Assembly (NCBI RefSeq): GCF_014637795.1
Contig: NZ_BMFD01000010.1
Span: 62,001 to 126,000 of the forward strand
DNA from: Belliella aquatica
GTDB lineage: Bacteria; Bacteroidota; Bacteroidia; Cytophagales; Cyclobacteriaceae
Direction: 5' to 3'
Length of the DNA: 64,000 bases
Part shown: positions 35,050 to 43,641 of the stretch, piece after piece
How the letters are laid out: every line of letters begins with the position of its first letter
Position numbering within the stretch: position 1 is the stretch's first letter
The notes under the pieces: model-generated
The model's input: the letters and a program-made list of their open reading frames with translations, nothing else
Told to the model about the DNA's origin: nothing
Databases searched by the model: none
Translations under genes and position numbers: made by a program

Positions 35050-36410
35050 TGTATCGTATAATTCGCAATCAAATTGACATGGACAAGATTGACTTTATTG
35101 TAAATCCATCCCGGCATCAATTCTTCTTTTTCTAAGGCCAATTTAGTCAAAATCAATCCATGAAAATCTAAACCTCGCCCCCAAGCTTCAGGAGTGTATT
35201 TAACTCCCAGATTCCCTTGAGCATAGGAAGGAAAAGCATATTTATTGATCTTGAAGGTATTCGCTTTAGGTAGAAAATGTAAACCAGCATGCCCATAAAA
35301 TACTAGCCCTTTTTCGCTAAACCTACTCTCGTAATACGCAGTCACGGCTGTCACCTCACTGAAACCTTCGTTTCTTTCTCTTGGGATAAAGGTGAAAAAT
35401 GGATCTCTGCCCCACTCTCTAGGACTAAGGTATCTTCCCTTTCCTCCGATATGGGTAAAATTAAGATGCCAAGTAGATTTTGGAGACTTCATCCCAATCC
35501 GTACACCTAAAATCCAGTTTTCGTCGTACGGGTCTTTGTAGCGTAATAACGCGTTTTCATTTCCTCCGTCTTTGATTCCATGCTGGAACATAATCTGAAG
35601 CCCTGAAACCAATCTTTTTGAATTTGCCAATTTCCAGTCTCTTTGGAATTGAGTGAGAAACGTACTAGAAATATTTTGTACATAGGTATGATTAAATTCA
35701 AAGGAAAAAGCATCTTCCTCCACTACATGCTTCCAATCAAAAACAGATATGAAATCGCTATTCACATTTCCAATATACGCCGATGGGTTCCCCTCTGTAT
35801 CTAAACCAATCGGGTACAAACCCATTGATTCTCCTATTCCAAACCAGGAGGAAGTTGATCTAGGGGAAATACTTGAAATGTAATTTAGCGTAGCTGTATT
35901 GAATCTGTCAGGAGTGAAATTCACAAATAATCCCTCTACAAATGTAGGGGACAATCGCCCATCTTGTGGGTTGATCAAAGCGGTATTAATCGGCATCCTC
36001 CCAGCAGCAAATGACAATAGCTCTGTTTTGAATTTGAGCTGAAATTCCTCCACTCGACCAAAATAATTATTACCCAAATCTGTCACATCGAGTAATCCCG
36101 CTTCATACCTATTTCGCCCTCCAGTGATCGGATCTCGAGCAACTAAATCAGAACTTAGGATTTTACCAAAAATGGCATATCTTCCAGAAATAGAAAAACC
36201 TTTATATGCTGGTGTTTCGAGTTTTACAAAGGCTGATTGGGCCCAAGAAAAATCATTTTTAAAGTCATCATAATAGGTTGTTGACATGAAAAAACTCCTT
36301 GTGCCTAAAGTCCAATTGAGCTTAGTCTTAACATTAACAGAATCTAAATCTACATGACCAAAAGCAGTCGAGCTCCAAGTTAAACCCAAGAAAAATATGA
36401 TCTTTTTCAT
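35040..36410 (-). CDS. Outer-membrane porin-like beta-barrel, paralogue of the 40-kb porin
   Basis: The protein has 456 residues. A signal peptide (about 1-18) is followed by alternating beta-strands ending in ANYTIQWK. It shares motifs with the porin encoded at 40272-41663: DPITGGRNRYE versus DPITGGGNRYE, PREWGRDPFFTFIPRERNEG versus PREWGREQLYASMPRERYEG, and SDSN/NKVN near the end. Both probably form an OprD-like channel. It lies in an operon with a TsdA-like cytochrome and a thioredoxin, overlapping both, so the channel may serve a sulfur oxyanion; this is inference. Confidence 0.8.
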   Translation of the reverse strand: MKKIIFFLGLTWSSTAFGHVDLDSVNVKTKLNWTLGTRSFFMSTTYYDDFKNDFSWAQSAFVKLETPAYKGFSISGRYAIFGKILSSDLVARDPITGGRNRYEAGLLDVTDLGNNYFGRVEEFQLKFKTELLSFAAGRMPINTALINPQDGRLSPTFVEGLFVNFTPDRFNTATLNYISSISPRSTSSWFGIGESMGLYPIGLDTEGNPSAYIGNVNSDFISVFDWKHVVEEDAFSFEFNHTYVQNISSTFLTQFQRDWKLANSKRLVSGLQIMFQHGIKDGGNENALLRYKDPYDENWILGVRIGMKSPKSTWHLNFTHIGGKGRYLSPREWGRDPFFTFIPRERNEGFSEVTAVTAYYESRFSEKGLVFYGHAGLHFLPKANTFKINKYAFPSYAQGNLGVKYTPEAWGRGLDFHGLILTKLALEKEELMPGWIYNKVNLVHVNLIANYTIQWK

Positions 36411-37477
36411 TTCAAACCAGCCAGTGCTTTAGCTTCTTTGATAGGCTGAAATGGTCCAAACTTATGCTGTTCTTCTGAGAATCCATCCGAAAATGGGCCA
36501 AATGGATGATCAACAGGCTTTTTACTGATATCCGGCCAATCATTTGTAATATCTTTCTTTGGTCTAGCCATAGAGTTTACATAAGCAGCTACATCCCAAG
36601 CTTGCTCATCAGTCAACATCGGACGCTCATAGGTTGCTCCCAAAGGCATATTCGCCTTGACGTATCCTGCAAATCTTGACATTCGGTAAAGTCCCGCTCC
36701 ATCATTATAACTATGCTCACCCCAAAGTGGTGGATAGGTATATCCTAAGCCATCAAACCTTGGCATTCCTTGACCATCTTCCATATGACAGGATGTACAT
36801 TGATTATCGTAAACTCTTTTTCCAGCGACTGGATTTGCTGGTCTGTCTAGGAATGCCATTTCATAAATCCCCACTCCTTTGGGAGATTCTCCTTTAGCAA
36901 CATCCTTTCCCAACCATTCCATATATGCTACCATCGCCTGCATTTCTTTACTGTCAACAGGGAGCCCTTCCCCATTCAAACTTCGCTCAAAACAATCATT
37001 GATTCGCTTAGGAATATCTTCGGATTGGCCTGATCTAGCTCTGACTTTTGGATAATTTGCAGCCACTCCTGAATAGTTGTTGCCTAATGGTGCTGTTCCC
37101 GCGTTAAGATGGCAGTTTTGACAATTCATCCCATTAGAAATTTTCATCACTTTACCATTTGGCCCTAGATACTCGGACGTGTTAGCAACCAACTCTTTTC
37201 CATATTTGATCAGGTCAGCATTAGACTGCTCTTCCACGAGATCCCAATTTGGGGCGGCCCACATTCCTTCACTACTCATCAATGCCAAAGAAATAGAAGT
37301 ATCCTCTGTAACTAGTTCTGCGGTATTCTCAGTCGCAAGATTGAGCTTTGGAAGTGATCCTCCTTGGTATATAAAGAGAATCCCGGTGATCGTAAGAGCC
37401 GTAAATGACGCTACAATGACCAATAAAGCGACCATCAATGATACGAGCTTGATAAAGGGTTCGAATGGGTTTTTCAT
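36407..37477 (-). CDS. Diheme c-type cytochrome, TsdA-like thiosulfate dehydrogenase
   Basis: The protein has 356 residues. An N-terminal membrane anchor (about 10-37) precedes two c-type heme domains: CQNCH (Cys119-His123) in NGMNCQNCHLNAGT and CTSCH (Cys227-His231). Cys162 in NDCFERSLNG follows the first heme by 39 residues, near the position of the cysteine heme ligand in Allochromatium TsdA. YPPLWGEHSYNDGAGLYRM and ANMPLGATYERP are also TsdA-like. TsdA oxidises thiosulfate to tetrathionate, and some forms work in reverse. It is first of three genes overlapping by a few bases and has a Crp/Fnr-like operator upstream. Confidence 0.82.
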   Translation of the reverse strand: MKNPFEPFIKLVSLMVALLVIVASFTALTITGILFIYQGGSLPKLNLATENTAELVTEDTSISLALMSSEGMWAAPNWDLVEEQSNADLIKYGKELVANTSEYLGPNGKVMKISNGMNCQNCHLNAGTAPLGNNYSGVAANYPKVRARSGQSEDIPKRINDCFERSLNGEGLPVDSKEMQAMVAYMEWLGKDVAKGESPKGVGIYEMAFLDRPANPVAGKRVYDNQCTSCHMEDGQGMPRFDGLGYTYPPLWGEHSYNDGAGLYRMSRFAGYVKANMPLGATYERPMLTDEQAWDVAAYVNSMARPKKDITNDWPDISKKPVDHPFGPFSDGFSEEQHKFGPFQPIKEAKALAGLK

Positions 37478-37499
37478 TATTTTGGGTTAATTACACCTA

Positions 37500-37544
37500 C
37501 AAAATTGCATTTTTCAATATTCGAAAAATGTGATATTTCTCACA
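37500..37544 (-). promoter_or_regulatory. Crp/Fnr-like operator plus -7 element, tsdA operon
   Basis: TGTGA-N6-TCACA (37529-37544) is a perfect Crp-type palindrome. The -7 element CAATTTTG (one change from TAnnTTTG) is read on the minus strand at 37507-37500. The gap between them is 21 bp, the same as at three other promoters of the cluster. Expected class II position is near -41. Confidence 0.75.
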
Positions 37545-37655
37545 TGACAGCCATGAATATAAAAAATATTCACTTGCTAAGAACACAAACCCCAAATCTA
37601 ATTGCGTCAATGAATCACCATACCTCCAAAAGATAATATCAATAAGCAGCAAGCC

Positions 37656-38801
37656 TTATATATTCTCAAAAACTCGGAAACGAATACTTGCCAACAAGGT
37701 AATACCCAATCCTGCTAGTGCGATTAAGATAAATGAAGCTTTCAAACTTGATAAATCTGCAATAAACCCAATCAAAGGAGGTCCGATCAAAAATCCGAAA
37801 AAAGAAATGGTAGAGACTATAGCCAAAGCTACCCCTGGAGAATATAATTTTGACCTCCCCGCGACGCTATAAGCTACGGGAATGATCGAGGCTACACCAA
37901 AACCAACTAAAAGAAAACCAAAAATCGCTGGATAAGCAGTTGGCAAAGCTACAGCAATAATCAACCCCGAAAAAATCAAAATCCCGCTTCCTCGAAGGAT
38001 GACCAATCGACCAAATCGATTGTTTAAACGATCAGAAATAAATCTTCCCGACGCCATCGCTGCCATAAAAGTCACATAACCAATCGCGACAAAACTCGGA
38101 TTGATATCGACCACTTTTTTGAAATAAACACCACTCCAGTCAAACATACACCCTTCTGCCAACATCCCTAAAAAAGCAATTCCCCCAATTCTCAAAAGGA
38201 GATCATCAGGCCTTTTTAGTACCATTCCTCCACCAGCTTTAGGCTTTTCTTCTTTGACCAGTAATCCTTGAGAAATAATGATAATCAGCAACACCAAAAC
38301 TGAAATCAGCAGGTAATGAAATTTTGGTAAAACATCAAAATAGATCATCCCTGCTCCAATTCCAGCTCCTGTAAATCCTGCAAGACTCCAAAGTCCATGA
38401 AAAGAAGCCAAAATACTCCTCCCATACATATCTTCTAAAGCCAATGCTTGGGTATTGAGAGAGATATTCATCAAGTTACCTACCATCCCAAAAAATACAA
38501 CTGAAGGAATTAAAGTCCAGATGGTACTACTAAATCCGATCAGCGGAAGAAAAATCATATAACCCACACTACCAAATACAATCACCATTTTACTCCCGTA
38601 GCGATGCACGAGCCACCCTGCCAAGGGTAATGCTACCAAAGAACCAATTGGCAGGCCTAGTAAAAGAGTACCCAATTGGGATTCTGAAAGTTCGAATTTG
38701 GCCTGTACATCAGGAATGCGCGAAGCCCAAGAAGCAAAGCACAAGCCTGCCAAAAAAAATAAACTGCCCAACGCTGCTCTTCTCTTTTGCAATATGGTCA
38801 T
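37656..38801 (-). CDS. MFS transporter (YbjJ-like)
   Basis: The protein has about 381 residues and twelve predicted membrane segments. FASWASRIPDVQAKFELSESQLGTLLLG is characteristic of the YbjJ-like branch. The conserved loop-2/3 region AGWLVHRYGSKMV and the second-half loop SGRFISDRLNNRFGR are MFS signatures. Substrate unknown. The frame extends to TTG 38810; ATG 38801 is the better start. It lies upstream of the tsdA operon but ends before the tsdA operator, so it is probably a separate transcript. Confidence 0.87.
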   Translation of the reverse strand: MTILQKRRAALGSLFFLAGLCFASWASRIPDVQAKFELSESQLGTLLLGLPIGSLVALPLAGWLVHRYGSKMVIVFGSVGYMIFLPLIGFSSTIWTLIPSVVFFGMVGNLMNISLNTQALALEDMYGRSILASFHGLWSLAGFTGAGIGAGMIYFDVLPKFHYLLISVLVLLIIIISQGLLVKEEKPKAGGGMVLKRPDDLLLRIGGIAFLGMLAEGCMFDWSGVYFKKVVDINPSFVAIGYVTFMAAMASGRFISDRLNNRFGRLVILRGSGILIFSGLIIAVALPTAYPAIFGFLLVGFGVASIIPVAYSVAGRSKLYSPGVALAIVSTISFFGFLIGPPLIGFIADLSSLKASFILIALAGLGITLLASIRFRVFENI

Positions 38802-38963
38802 AGGTATCAATAGGTGAATAAGCTCGAAATTTACTACTTTATCCTAACAGATTATAGATAAGGCTAATGCAAATTTTCTCTTGGCAGTTCAATCGATTAA
38901 AATTCATAGAAGGTAGATTAGAAGGTTTTTGTAACAAAAATTAAACTCCAAGGTTAATAAAAA

Positions 38964-39044
38964 ATGGAATTTATAATCGCAGGAAGCATCGTTTTAGCAG
39001 CCATATTACTAATTAGAGTAGTGATCAAAAGAGTTTTTGGCTAA
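38964..39044 (+). CDS. Candidate 26-aa single-span membrane microprotein
   Basis: ATG to TAA gives MEFIIAGSIVLAAILL followed by IRVVIKRVFG: one hydrophobic helix with basic residues at the C-terminal end, the pattern of small inner-membrane proteins with the N-terminus outside. A strong terminator begins at the stop codon (39043-39077), as expected for a short transcript. It sits alone on the plus strand in the gap between the MFS gene and the yeeE pair. I find no exact -7 element upstream. The alternative is that the terminator serves only the minus-strand operon and the ORF is chance. Confidence 0.45.
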   Translation: MEFIIAGSIVLAAILLIRVVIKRVFG

Positions 39045-39077
39045 AAAAAGCCACTCCGAATATCAGAGTGGCTTTTT
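39043..39077. terminator. Bidirectional terminator between microprotein and yeeE operon
   Basis: AAAAAGCCACTC pairs with GAGTGGCTTTTT around a 9-nt loop; both flanks are A or T runs. It can end the plus-strand microprotein transcript and the minus-strand yeeE operon, whose last stop is at 39097. Confidence 0.88.
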
Positions 39078-39096
39078 GCATACAGTCAAAATAAAA

Positions 39097-39579
39097 TTAG
39101 TTTGGTAGTTTGTCAGAGAACCTACCGTATACCCATGTACCTGCTATTGCACTCAGGAGGGTTACTAGGATAACACTGAATCCACTTCCGATTTGAGCGA
39201 ATAATGGTCCTGGGCATGCTCCAGTCAAAGCCCAACCCAAACCGAAGATAAATCCTCCGATAATCTGACCTTTTCTAAATTCTTTTTTAGGGATATTAAC
39301 TGTCTCCCCTTTCATAGTTTTGATGTTGAACTTTTTGATCAATTGAATAGAAACCAATCCAACCACTATCGCAGAACCGATTACACCGTACATAAAGAAG
39401 GATTGTAACCTGAACATTTCCTGAATTCTAAACCAAGAAATGATTTCTGCCTTGACGAAGACTGCTCCGAATAAAATACCTATGATCAAGTACTTCAATA
39501 ATCCATCACTATTTGCCTGCATATTTGGTGCTTCACACTCTACAGGATCTATGTTTTTTACTTTTTCTTCTACTTTCAT
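39097..39579 (-). CDS. YeeE/YedE-family sulfur transporter, C-terminal-type half
   Basis: The protein has 160 residues and about four membrane segments. GFIFGLGWALTGACPGPLFAQIGSG holds the conserved YeeE/YedE cysteine (GACPGP). YeeE/TsuA proteins carry thiosulfate through the membrane using conserved cysteines, and many bacteria split them into two small subunits. It starts 12 bp after the companion gene on the same strand. The proximity of tsdA-like and persulfide dioxygenase genes supports a role in sulfur uptake. Confidence 0.88.
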   Translation of the reverse strand: MKVEEKVKNIDPVECEAPNMQANSDGLLKYLIIGILFGAVFVKAEIISWFRIQEMFRLQSFFMYGVIGSAIVVGLVSIQLIKKFNIKTMKGETVNIPKKEFRKGQIIGGFIFGLGWALTGACPGPLFAQIGSGFSVILVTLLSAIAGTWVYGRFSDKLPN

Positions 39580-39591
39580 CTTATTTCAAAA

Positions 39592-40173
39592 TTAAAATCC
39601 TACCATTTTCATCAAAGGCTCTAATAAAACGTGAGTCATCAAGAAACCACCAATCATAAAGAAGATTGTCGCTACCAGAGAAGGCCACTGTAATGAAGAA
39701 ATTCCCATAATTGCGTGACCTGAAGTACAGCCTCCCGCATACCTCGTCCCAAAACCTACCAAAAAACCTCCAATCACAAAGAAAAGGAGACCTTTTCCAG
39801 TCAATAAATTCTCCCAAGAGAAAATCTCGACAGGTAATAATTTTGAGTAATCTGTGATTCCCAATGCCGCTAAGTCTCTCTGTGTTGATTCTGCGACCAC
39901 AATGATATCAGGATTTGAGAAGAAGGTAGTGGCTACAAAACCACCCAATAAAACACCCACCACAAACACGATATTCCACATTTCCTTTTTCCAATCGTAT
40001 TTGAAAAAAGGGATATTGGCAGGTACACACATGGCACACACATGTCTCAATGATGAAGATATACCAAAAGATTTATTACCTACTAGCAGCAATATCGGTA
40101 CAGTAAGCCCTATCAGAGGCCCCGCTACATACCATGGCCAAGGCTGACTGATCCATTCAATAAATTGTTCCAT
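39592..40173 (-). CDS. YeeE/YedE-family sulfur transporter, N-terminal-type half
   Basis: The protein has 193 residues and about five membrane segments. [18 protein letters not shown] contains the family cysteine motif [16 protein letters not shown] adds a second cysteine pair that could relay sulfane sulfur. It pairs with the 160-aa half encoded 12 bp downstream. It starts about 100 bp after the porin gene, across a heptanucleotide repeat. I find no promoter in that gap, so it probably depends on the porin promoter at 41667-41711. Confidence 0.9.
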   Translation of the reverse strand: MEQFIEWISQPWPWYVAGPLIGLTVPILLLVGNKSFGISSSLRHVCAMCVPANIPFFKYDWKKEMWNIVFVVGVLLGGFVATTFFSNPDIIVVAESTQRDLAALGITDYSKLLPVEIFSWENLLTGKGLLFFVIGGFLVGFGTRYAGGCTSGHAIMGISSLQWPSLVATIFFMIGGFLMTHVLLEPLMKMVGF

Positions 40174-40233
40174 TTTTCTTTATTAATTTTAGTTATTTAC
40201 TTTTCTTTTTTTATCACTTGGATTTAGATTTTA

Positions 40234-40270
40234 ATCCTTCATCCTTCATCCTTCATCCTTCATCCTTCAT
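40234..40270. repeat. Heptanucleotide tandem repeat (ATCCTTC)5
   Basis: Five perfect ATCCTTC units (40234-40268) plus a partial AT lie between the porin stop and the yeeE start. Seven-base units are prone to slippage; here they change only spacing, not a reading frame. Confidence 0.9.
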
Positions 40271-40271
40271 A

Positions 40272-41663
40272 TCAAAACTTATAATCTACAATGAAGTTCA
40301 AGTTCCACATATCTACTCTATTAATCTTATTGCTATCCAAAAGACCACTTCTCTGTTTAGCAGATTTATTGACTGCTAAAAATTGAAGATTAAATCCTTC
40401 AAAATAATTTTTGAATCTATATTCTAACATTCCTGTGAAATGATAGTAAGATGGGATTCCGTATTTATTGGTCGTAAACGAAGTCATCGATGAATGATTG
40501 ACCAGCCCAGCGCCCGTTTGTGCAAATAGCCCTTCTACAGGCGTAACCAAATCATATTTGATTACATACGCGCTCATCCCTCCTGCACCTTCATAGCGCT
40601 CTCTTGGCATACTGGCGTAAAGCTGTTCTCTTCCCCATTCTCTAGGAAACAGAAACCTCCCTTTGTCGTTGATGCCCAAGTAATTGAATGAAAGACTATG
40701 ACTCCCTCTGAAGAGGCCAATTTTCGCTCCAATACCTGAGGCACTCTCATCAGGAAGGATATAGGTCAATTGATTATTTGCATTCCCGCCATCATTGATC
40801 GCAAATTGATGAAATCCTTGAACTCCCAGGTGCAATCGTGTACTTTGAGGAAAGTTGATCGTGTAATCTACCTGTCCGAAGCTCATGTTAAACACATTTT
40901 CGGCAGTATAATTCCAAGTTTGTACCGTTAACCCTTGATCATGATATTGCAAACCCAACAAACCAATTCCTTTTGAACTGATATTTCCTTTATAATTTGA
41001 TGGCTCCCCAAATGGATTCCTACCAAAGCTATACACTCCAAACGAGTCGTCAATGCTATACCAATCCACTGTACCCCTGATTGTAACCTGATTGATCCAC
41101 ATGGCAGTGGTTTTGAGCTTGAGCCCAGAATACGTCACCGACAAACCCTGAAAGACATTTGGCCTCATCCGATTATCCTGATCATTGAGCAGTGGAGTCA
41201 TGACCTTTTGCCTACCCAAAACCAACTTGACCCGATTTTTCCGATATGCCAAGTACAGCTCCTCGAGTCTATCCAGCTTATTGCTATTTCCGACATCATT
41301 CATGTCATACAGCAATATTTCATATCTATTCCCTCCTCCGGTGATTGGATCAGCTATTCGAATATTATTTTCAAAGACCTGATAAGTAAAGAAGCCATTG
41401 AATCTAAACTGAAGACCATTCCACTCTGGACTGGTATAACCTATCCCCGCACCAGCTGCAAGTGTGGCGTAATTGATCACCTCACCCGAATTGATCGTAG
41501 ACATCAAGTATGATCTAAAATGAAAGTCAAAATTCCCACTTTTCAAATCTTCTTTTAATGAAGTCTTTTTGACCTTCAGACTATCCAAATCATCGTTAAC
41601 TGAACCTGCCAAGGAATTCCATGACTGAGTAAATAGAAGGATGATAATGAAAACTCGAATCAT
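40272..41663 (-). CDS. Outer-membrane porin-like beta-barrel in the sulfur operon
   Basis: The protein has 463 residues. The signal peptide MIRVFIIILLFTQSWNSLAGS is followed by beta-strand repeats ending NLNFIVDYKF with a terminal Phe. It is a paralogue of the porin at 35040-36410 (shared DPITGG-NRYE, PREWGRE, MPRERYEG). The frame opens at TTG 41684, but ATG 41663 starts the signal peptide and is only 4 nt after the -7 element, so the mRNA may be leaderless. It probably heads an operon with the two yeeE genes. Confidence 0.82.
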   Translation of the reverse strand: MIRVFIIILLFTQSWNSLAGSVNDDLDSLKVKKTSLKEDLKSGNFDFHFRSYLMSTINSGEVINYATLAAGAGIGYTSPEWNGLQFRFNGFFTYQVFENNIRIADPITGGGNRYEILLYDMNDVGNSNKLDRLEELYLAYRKNRVKLVLGRQKVMTPLLNDQDNRMRPNVFQGLSVTYSGLKLKTTAMWINQVTIRGTVDWYSIDDSFGVYSFGRNPFGEPSNYKGNISSKGIGLLGLQYHDQGLTVQTWNYTAENVFNMSFGQVDYTINFPQSTRLHLGVQGFHQFAINDGGNANNQLTYILPDESASGIGAKIGLFRGSHSLSFNYLGINDKGRFLFPREWGREQLYASMPRERYEGAGGMSAYVIKYDLVTPVEGLFAQTGAGLVNHSSMTSFTTNKYGIPSYYHFTGMLEYRFKNYFEGFNLQFLAVNKSAKQRSGLLDSNKINRVDMWNLNFIVDYKF

Positions 41664-41666
41664 ATT

Positions 41667-41711
41667 CAAAATTGCTCTTTTCAATTTTGGAAAAAAGTGA
41701 CAAAAATCACT
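41667..41711 (-). promoter_or_regulatory. Crp/Fnr-like operator plus -7 element, porin-yeeE operon
   Basis: AGTGA-N6-TCACT (41696-41711) is a symmetric Crp/Fnr-like site. CAATTTTG is read on the minus strand at 41674-41667, 21 bp further on, the same spacing as at the tsdA, persulfide dioxygenase and trxA promoters. The predicted transcript start coincides with ATG 41663. Confidence 0.7.
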
Positions 41712-41724
41712 TATCCCTCATTAA

Positions 41725-41754
41725 AGTAAAAATGGCAAAGCCGAAGCTTTGCCA
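41725..41754 (-). terminator. Terminator after the persulfide dioxygenase gene
   Basis: TGGCAAAGC pairs with GCTTTGCCA around a CGAA tetraloop; on the minus strand a T-run follows. It lies 37 bp past the stop and separates the gene from the porin promoter. Confidence 0.8.
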
Positions 41755-41791
41755 AATGGTGATTTTAATCTATTCTAATAAAGCTAATTTC

Positions 41792-43213
41792 TTACAGCAA
41801 TGTAGAAGGACATACGTAGTCACTCACTTTGAATTTTTCTGATTCCTTCAAGGCTTTAAATCCACCATTGATGTCGATCAAGTTGTCATAGCCTCTCGCC
41901 TTAAGAATTGATGTAAAAATCATCGATCTATAACCACCAGCACAATGAACATAGTATGTTTTATTTTTATTCACTTGTAGCATGCTGTCATTGATATAAT
42001 CAAGGGGTGCATTTTCAGCACCAATCACATGTTCACTTTGGAACTCACTGTTTTTTCTAACATCAAGAATATTTACTTCTCCTTGACTTTTTTGAATCGC
42101 AGCAAATTCTTCCACTGATATCGATGTAATCGTATCTATTTCTCTTCCATCAGCTTTCCAAGAGTCAAATCCTCCATCTAAATAACCGATCGAATAATCA
42201 TATCCTACTCGAGCAAGTCTCGTGATCACTTCCTCTTCCATTCCCTTCTCGGCAACTATGAGAATCTCTTGCTTCAAGTCAGGAATCATAGCTCCCACCC
42301 AGACTGCAAAACTTCCATCGATGCCGATGTTGATTGCATTTGGGATAAACCCTTTGGTAAATACCTGAGCATCTCTTGTATCTAATACCACAGCACCAGT
42401 TTCGTTTGCTGCTGCTTCAAAAGCTGCTGGAGAAAGTGGATTCACTCCTCTTTTCAAAACTTCGTCAATGCTGTCATATCCTTGGATATTCATCATGACA
42501 TTTTGAGGAAAATATGCCGGTGGAGGTGTAAGTCCTGTAATCACTTCTTTGATAAACTCTTCTTTGGTCATCTCCTGAAGCGCATAGTTTGTCTTCTTTT
42601 GATTCCCTAGGGTATCTGATGTCTCCTTACTCATGTTCTTACCACAAGCAGAACCTGCTCCGTGAGCTGGATAGACGATCAAATCATCTGAAAGAGGCAT
42701 GATTTTATTTCTCAATGAATCATAAAGGTGAGCCGCAAGCTTGTCTTGTGTCAAGTCAGCAATTACCTTTTGAGCCAAATCTGGACGTCCTACATCACCT
42801 ATAAACAAGGTGTCTCCTGTGAATATGGCCTCTTCTTTACCTTCCTCATTATAAAGAAGATAGCAAGAACTTTCCATGGTATGTCCAGGAGTATGAATCA
42901 ATTTGATTGTCAAATCCCCTACTTTAAACTCCTGCCCATCTTCTGCAACAATGGCATCAAAACCCAATTTCATCCCTGTAGGACCAAATACGATATCTGC
43001 TCCTGTTTTAGCTGCCAAATCTTGGTGACCTGAGACAAAATCCGCATGGAAGTGCGTTTCAAAAACATACTTGATCTTCACATTATTTTTTTCTGCTTGA
43101 TCGATATAAGGCTGCACCTCTCTCAAAGGATCGATGATAGCAGCTTCACCATTTGATTCAATATAGTACGCTCCTTGAGCAAGACATCCTGTATAGATTT
43201 GTTCGATTTTCAT
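41792..43213 (-). CDS. Persulfide dioxygenase-rhodanese fusion (ETHE1-like MBL plus two rhodanese domains)
   Basis: The protein has 473 residues. A metallo-beta-lactamase domain (about 1-230) has the iron-binding motif THFHAD (His54, His56, Asp58), CDS-like HTPGHTMES and YPAHGAGS, as in ETHE1 enzymes that oxidise glutathione persulfide to sulfite. Two rhodanese domains follow. In the first the active-site position reads VAEKGMEEE with no cysteine, so it is inactive. In the second it reads YVHCAGGYRS, with an active cysteine for sulfur transfer to thiols. Cytoplasmic. It would detoxify or oxidise sulfane sulfur. A Crp-like module precedes it and trxA lies upstream. Confidence 0.93.
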   Translation of the reverse strand: MKIEQIYTGCLAQGAYYIESNGEAAIIDPLREVQPYIDQAEKNNVKIKYVFETHFHADFVSGHQDLAAKTGADIVFGPTGMKLGFDAIVAEDGQEFKVGDLTIKLIHTPGHTMESSCYLLYNEEGKEEAIFTGDTLFIGDVGRPDLAQKVIADLTQDKLAAHLYDSLRNKIMPLSDDLIVYPAHGAGSACGKNMSKETSDTLGNQKKTNYALQEMTKEEFIKEVITGLTPPPAYFPQNVMMNIQGYDSIDEVLKRGVNPLSPAAFEAAANETGAVVLDTRDAQVFTKGFIPNAINIGIDGSFAVWVGAMIPDLKQEILIVAEKGMEEEVITRLARVGYDYSIGYLDGGFDSWKADGREIDTITSISVEEFAAIQKSQGEVNILDVRKNSEFQSEHVIGAENAPLDYINDSMLQVNKNKTYYVHCAGGYRSMIFTSILKARGYDNLIDINGGFKALKESEKFKVSDYVCPSTLL

Positions 43214-43250
43214 ATTCGCTTTCTAATTATTTTTGGTTTTATAACTGATG

Positions 43251-43295
43251 CAAAATTAAAGATGCAAGATTACTTACTGAATGACTTTTGTCACA
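43251..43295 (-). promoter_or_regulatory. Crp/Fnr-like operator plus -7 element, persulfide dioxygenase
   Basis: On the minus strand TGTGA-N6-TCATT (43295-43280) is followed after 21 bp by TAATTTTG (43258-43251), an exact TAnnTTTG element. One operator half is perfect and the other matches 3 of 5 bases. The leader to ATG 43213 is about 34 nt. The operator lies just beyond the trxA stop. Confidence 0.65.
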
Positions 43296-43296
43296 T

Positions 43297-43617
43297 TTAG
43301 ACAGTTTCGGGCACATTTTGATTAATCACATTGACCAATTGATGTGCAGGCACTACACCAGATTGTCTCCAAAGTACTTCTCCTTTATGGAAAAGGATCA
43401 AAGTCGGAACACCCCTAACTTGGAAATTGCTTGCTGCCAACTGATTTTTGTCCACATCTACTTTGATGATTTTCACCTTGTCACCAACTTGCTTCGCTGT
43501 ATCTTGTAGAATGGGTTGCATCATCTGACAAGGGCCACACCAAGTGGCAAAAAAATCAACCAAGACAGGCTGATCTCCTGATATCAATTCATTGAATGTT
43601 TTTGGTTGCGTGCTCAT
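43297..43617 (-). CDS. trxA: Thioredoxin
   Basis: The protein has 106 residues with the canonical active site ATWCGPCQMM (Cys27, Cys30) and cis-proline in VRGVPTLILFHKG. It is cytoplasmic and reduces protein disulfides; beside persulfide dioxygenase it could also carry or release sulfane sulfur. The open frame reaches TTG 43644, but that codon lies in the -7 element, so ATG 43617 is the start. A Crp-like module (43642-43686) controls it. The next gene on the strand has its own promoter. Confidence 0.95.
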   Translation of the reverse strand: MSTQPKTFNELISGDQPVLVDFFATWCGPCQMMQPILQDTAKQVGDKVKIIKVDVDKNQLAASNFQVRGVPTLILFHKGEVLWRQSGVVPAHQLVNVINQNVPETV

Positions 43618-43641
43618 AATTATTGTGTTTGAATCATGTTT

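Noticed and set aside
40174-40233. Separate Crp-like promoter for yeeE
   Set aside because: A TCACT half-site is present near 40214, but there is no second half and no -7 element at the 21-bp spacing.
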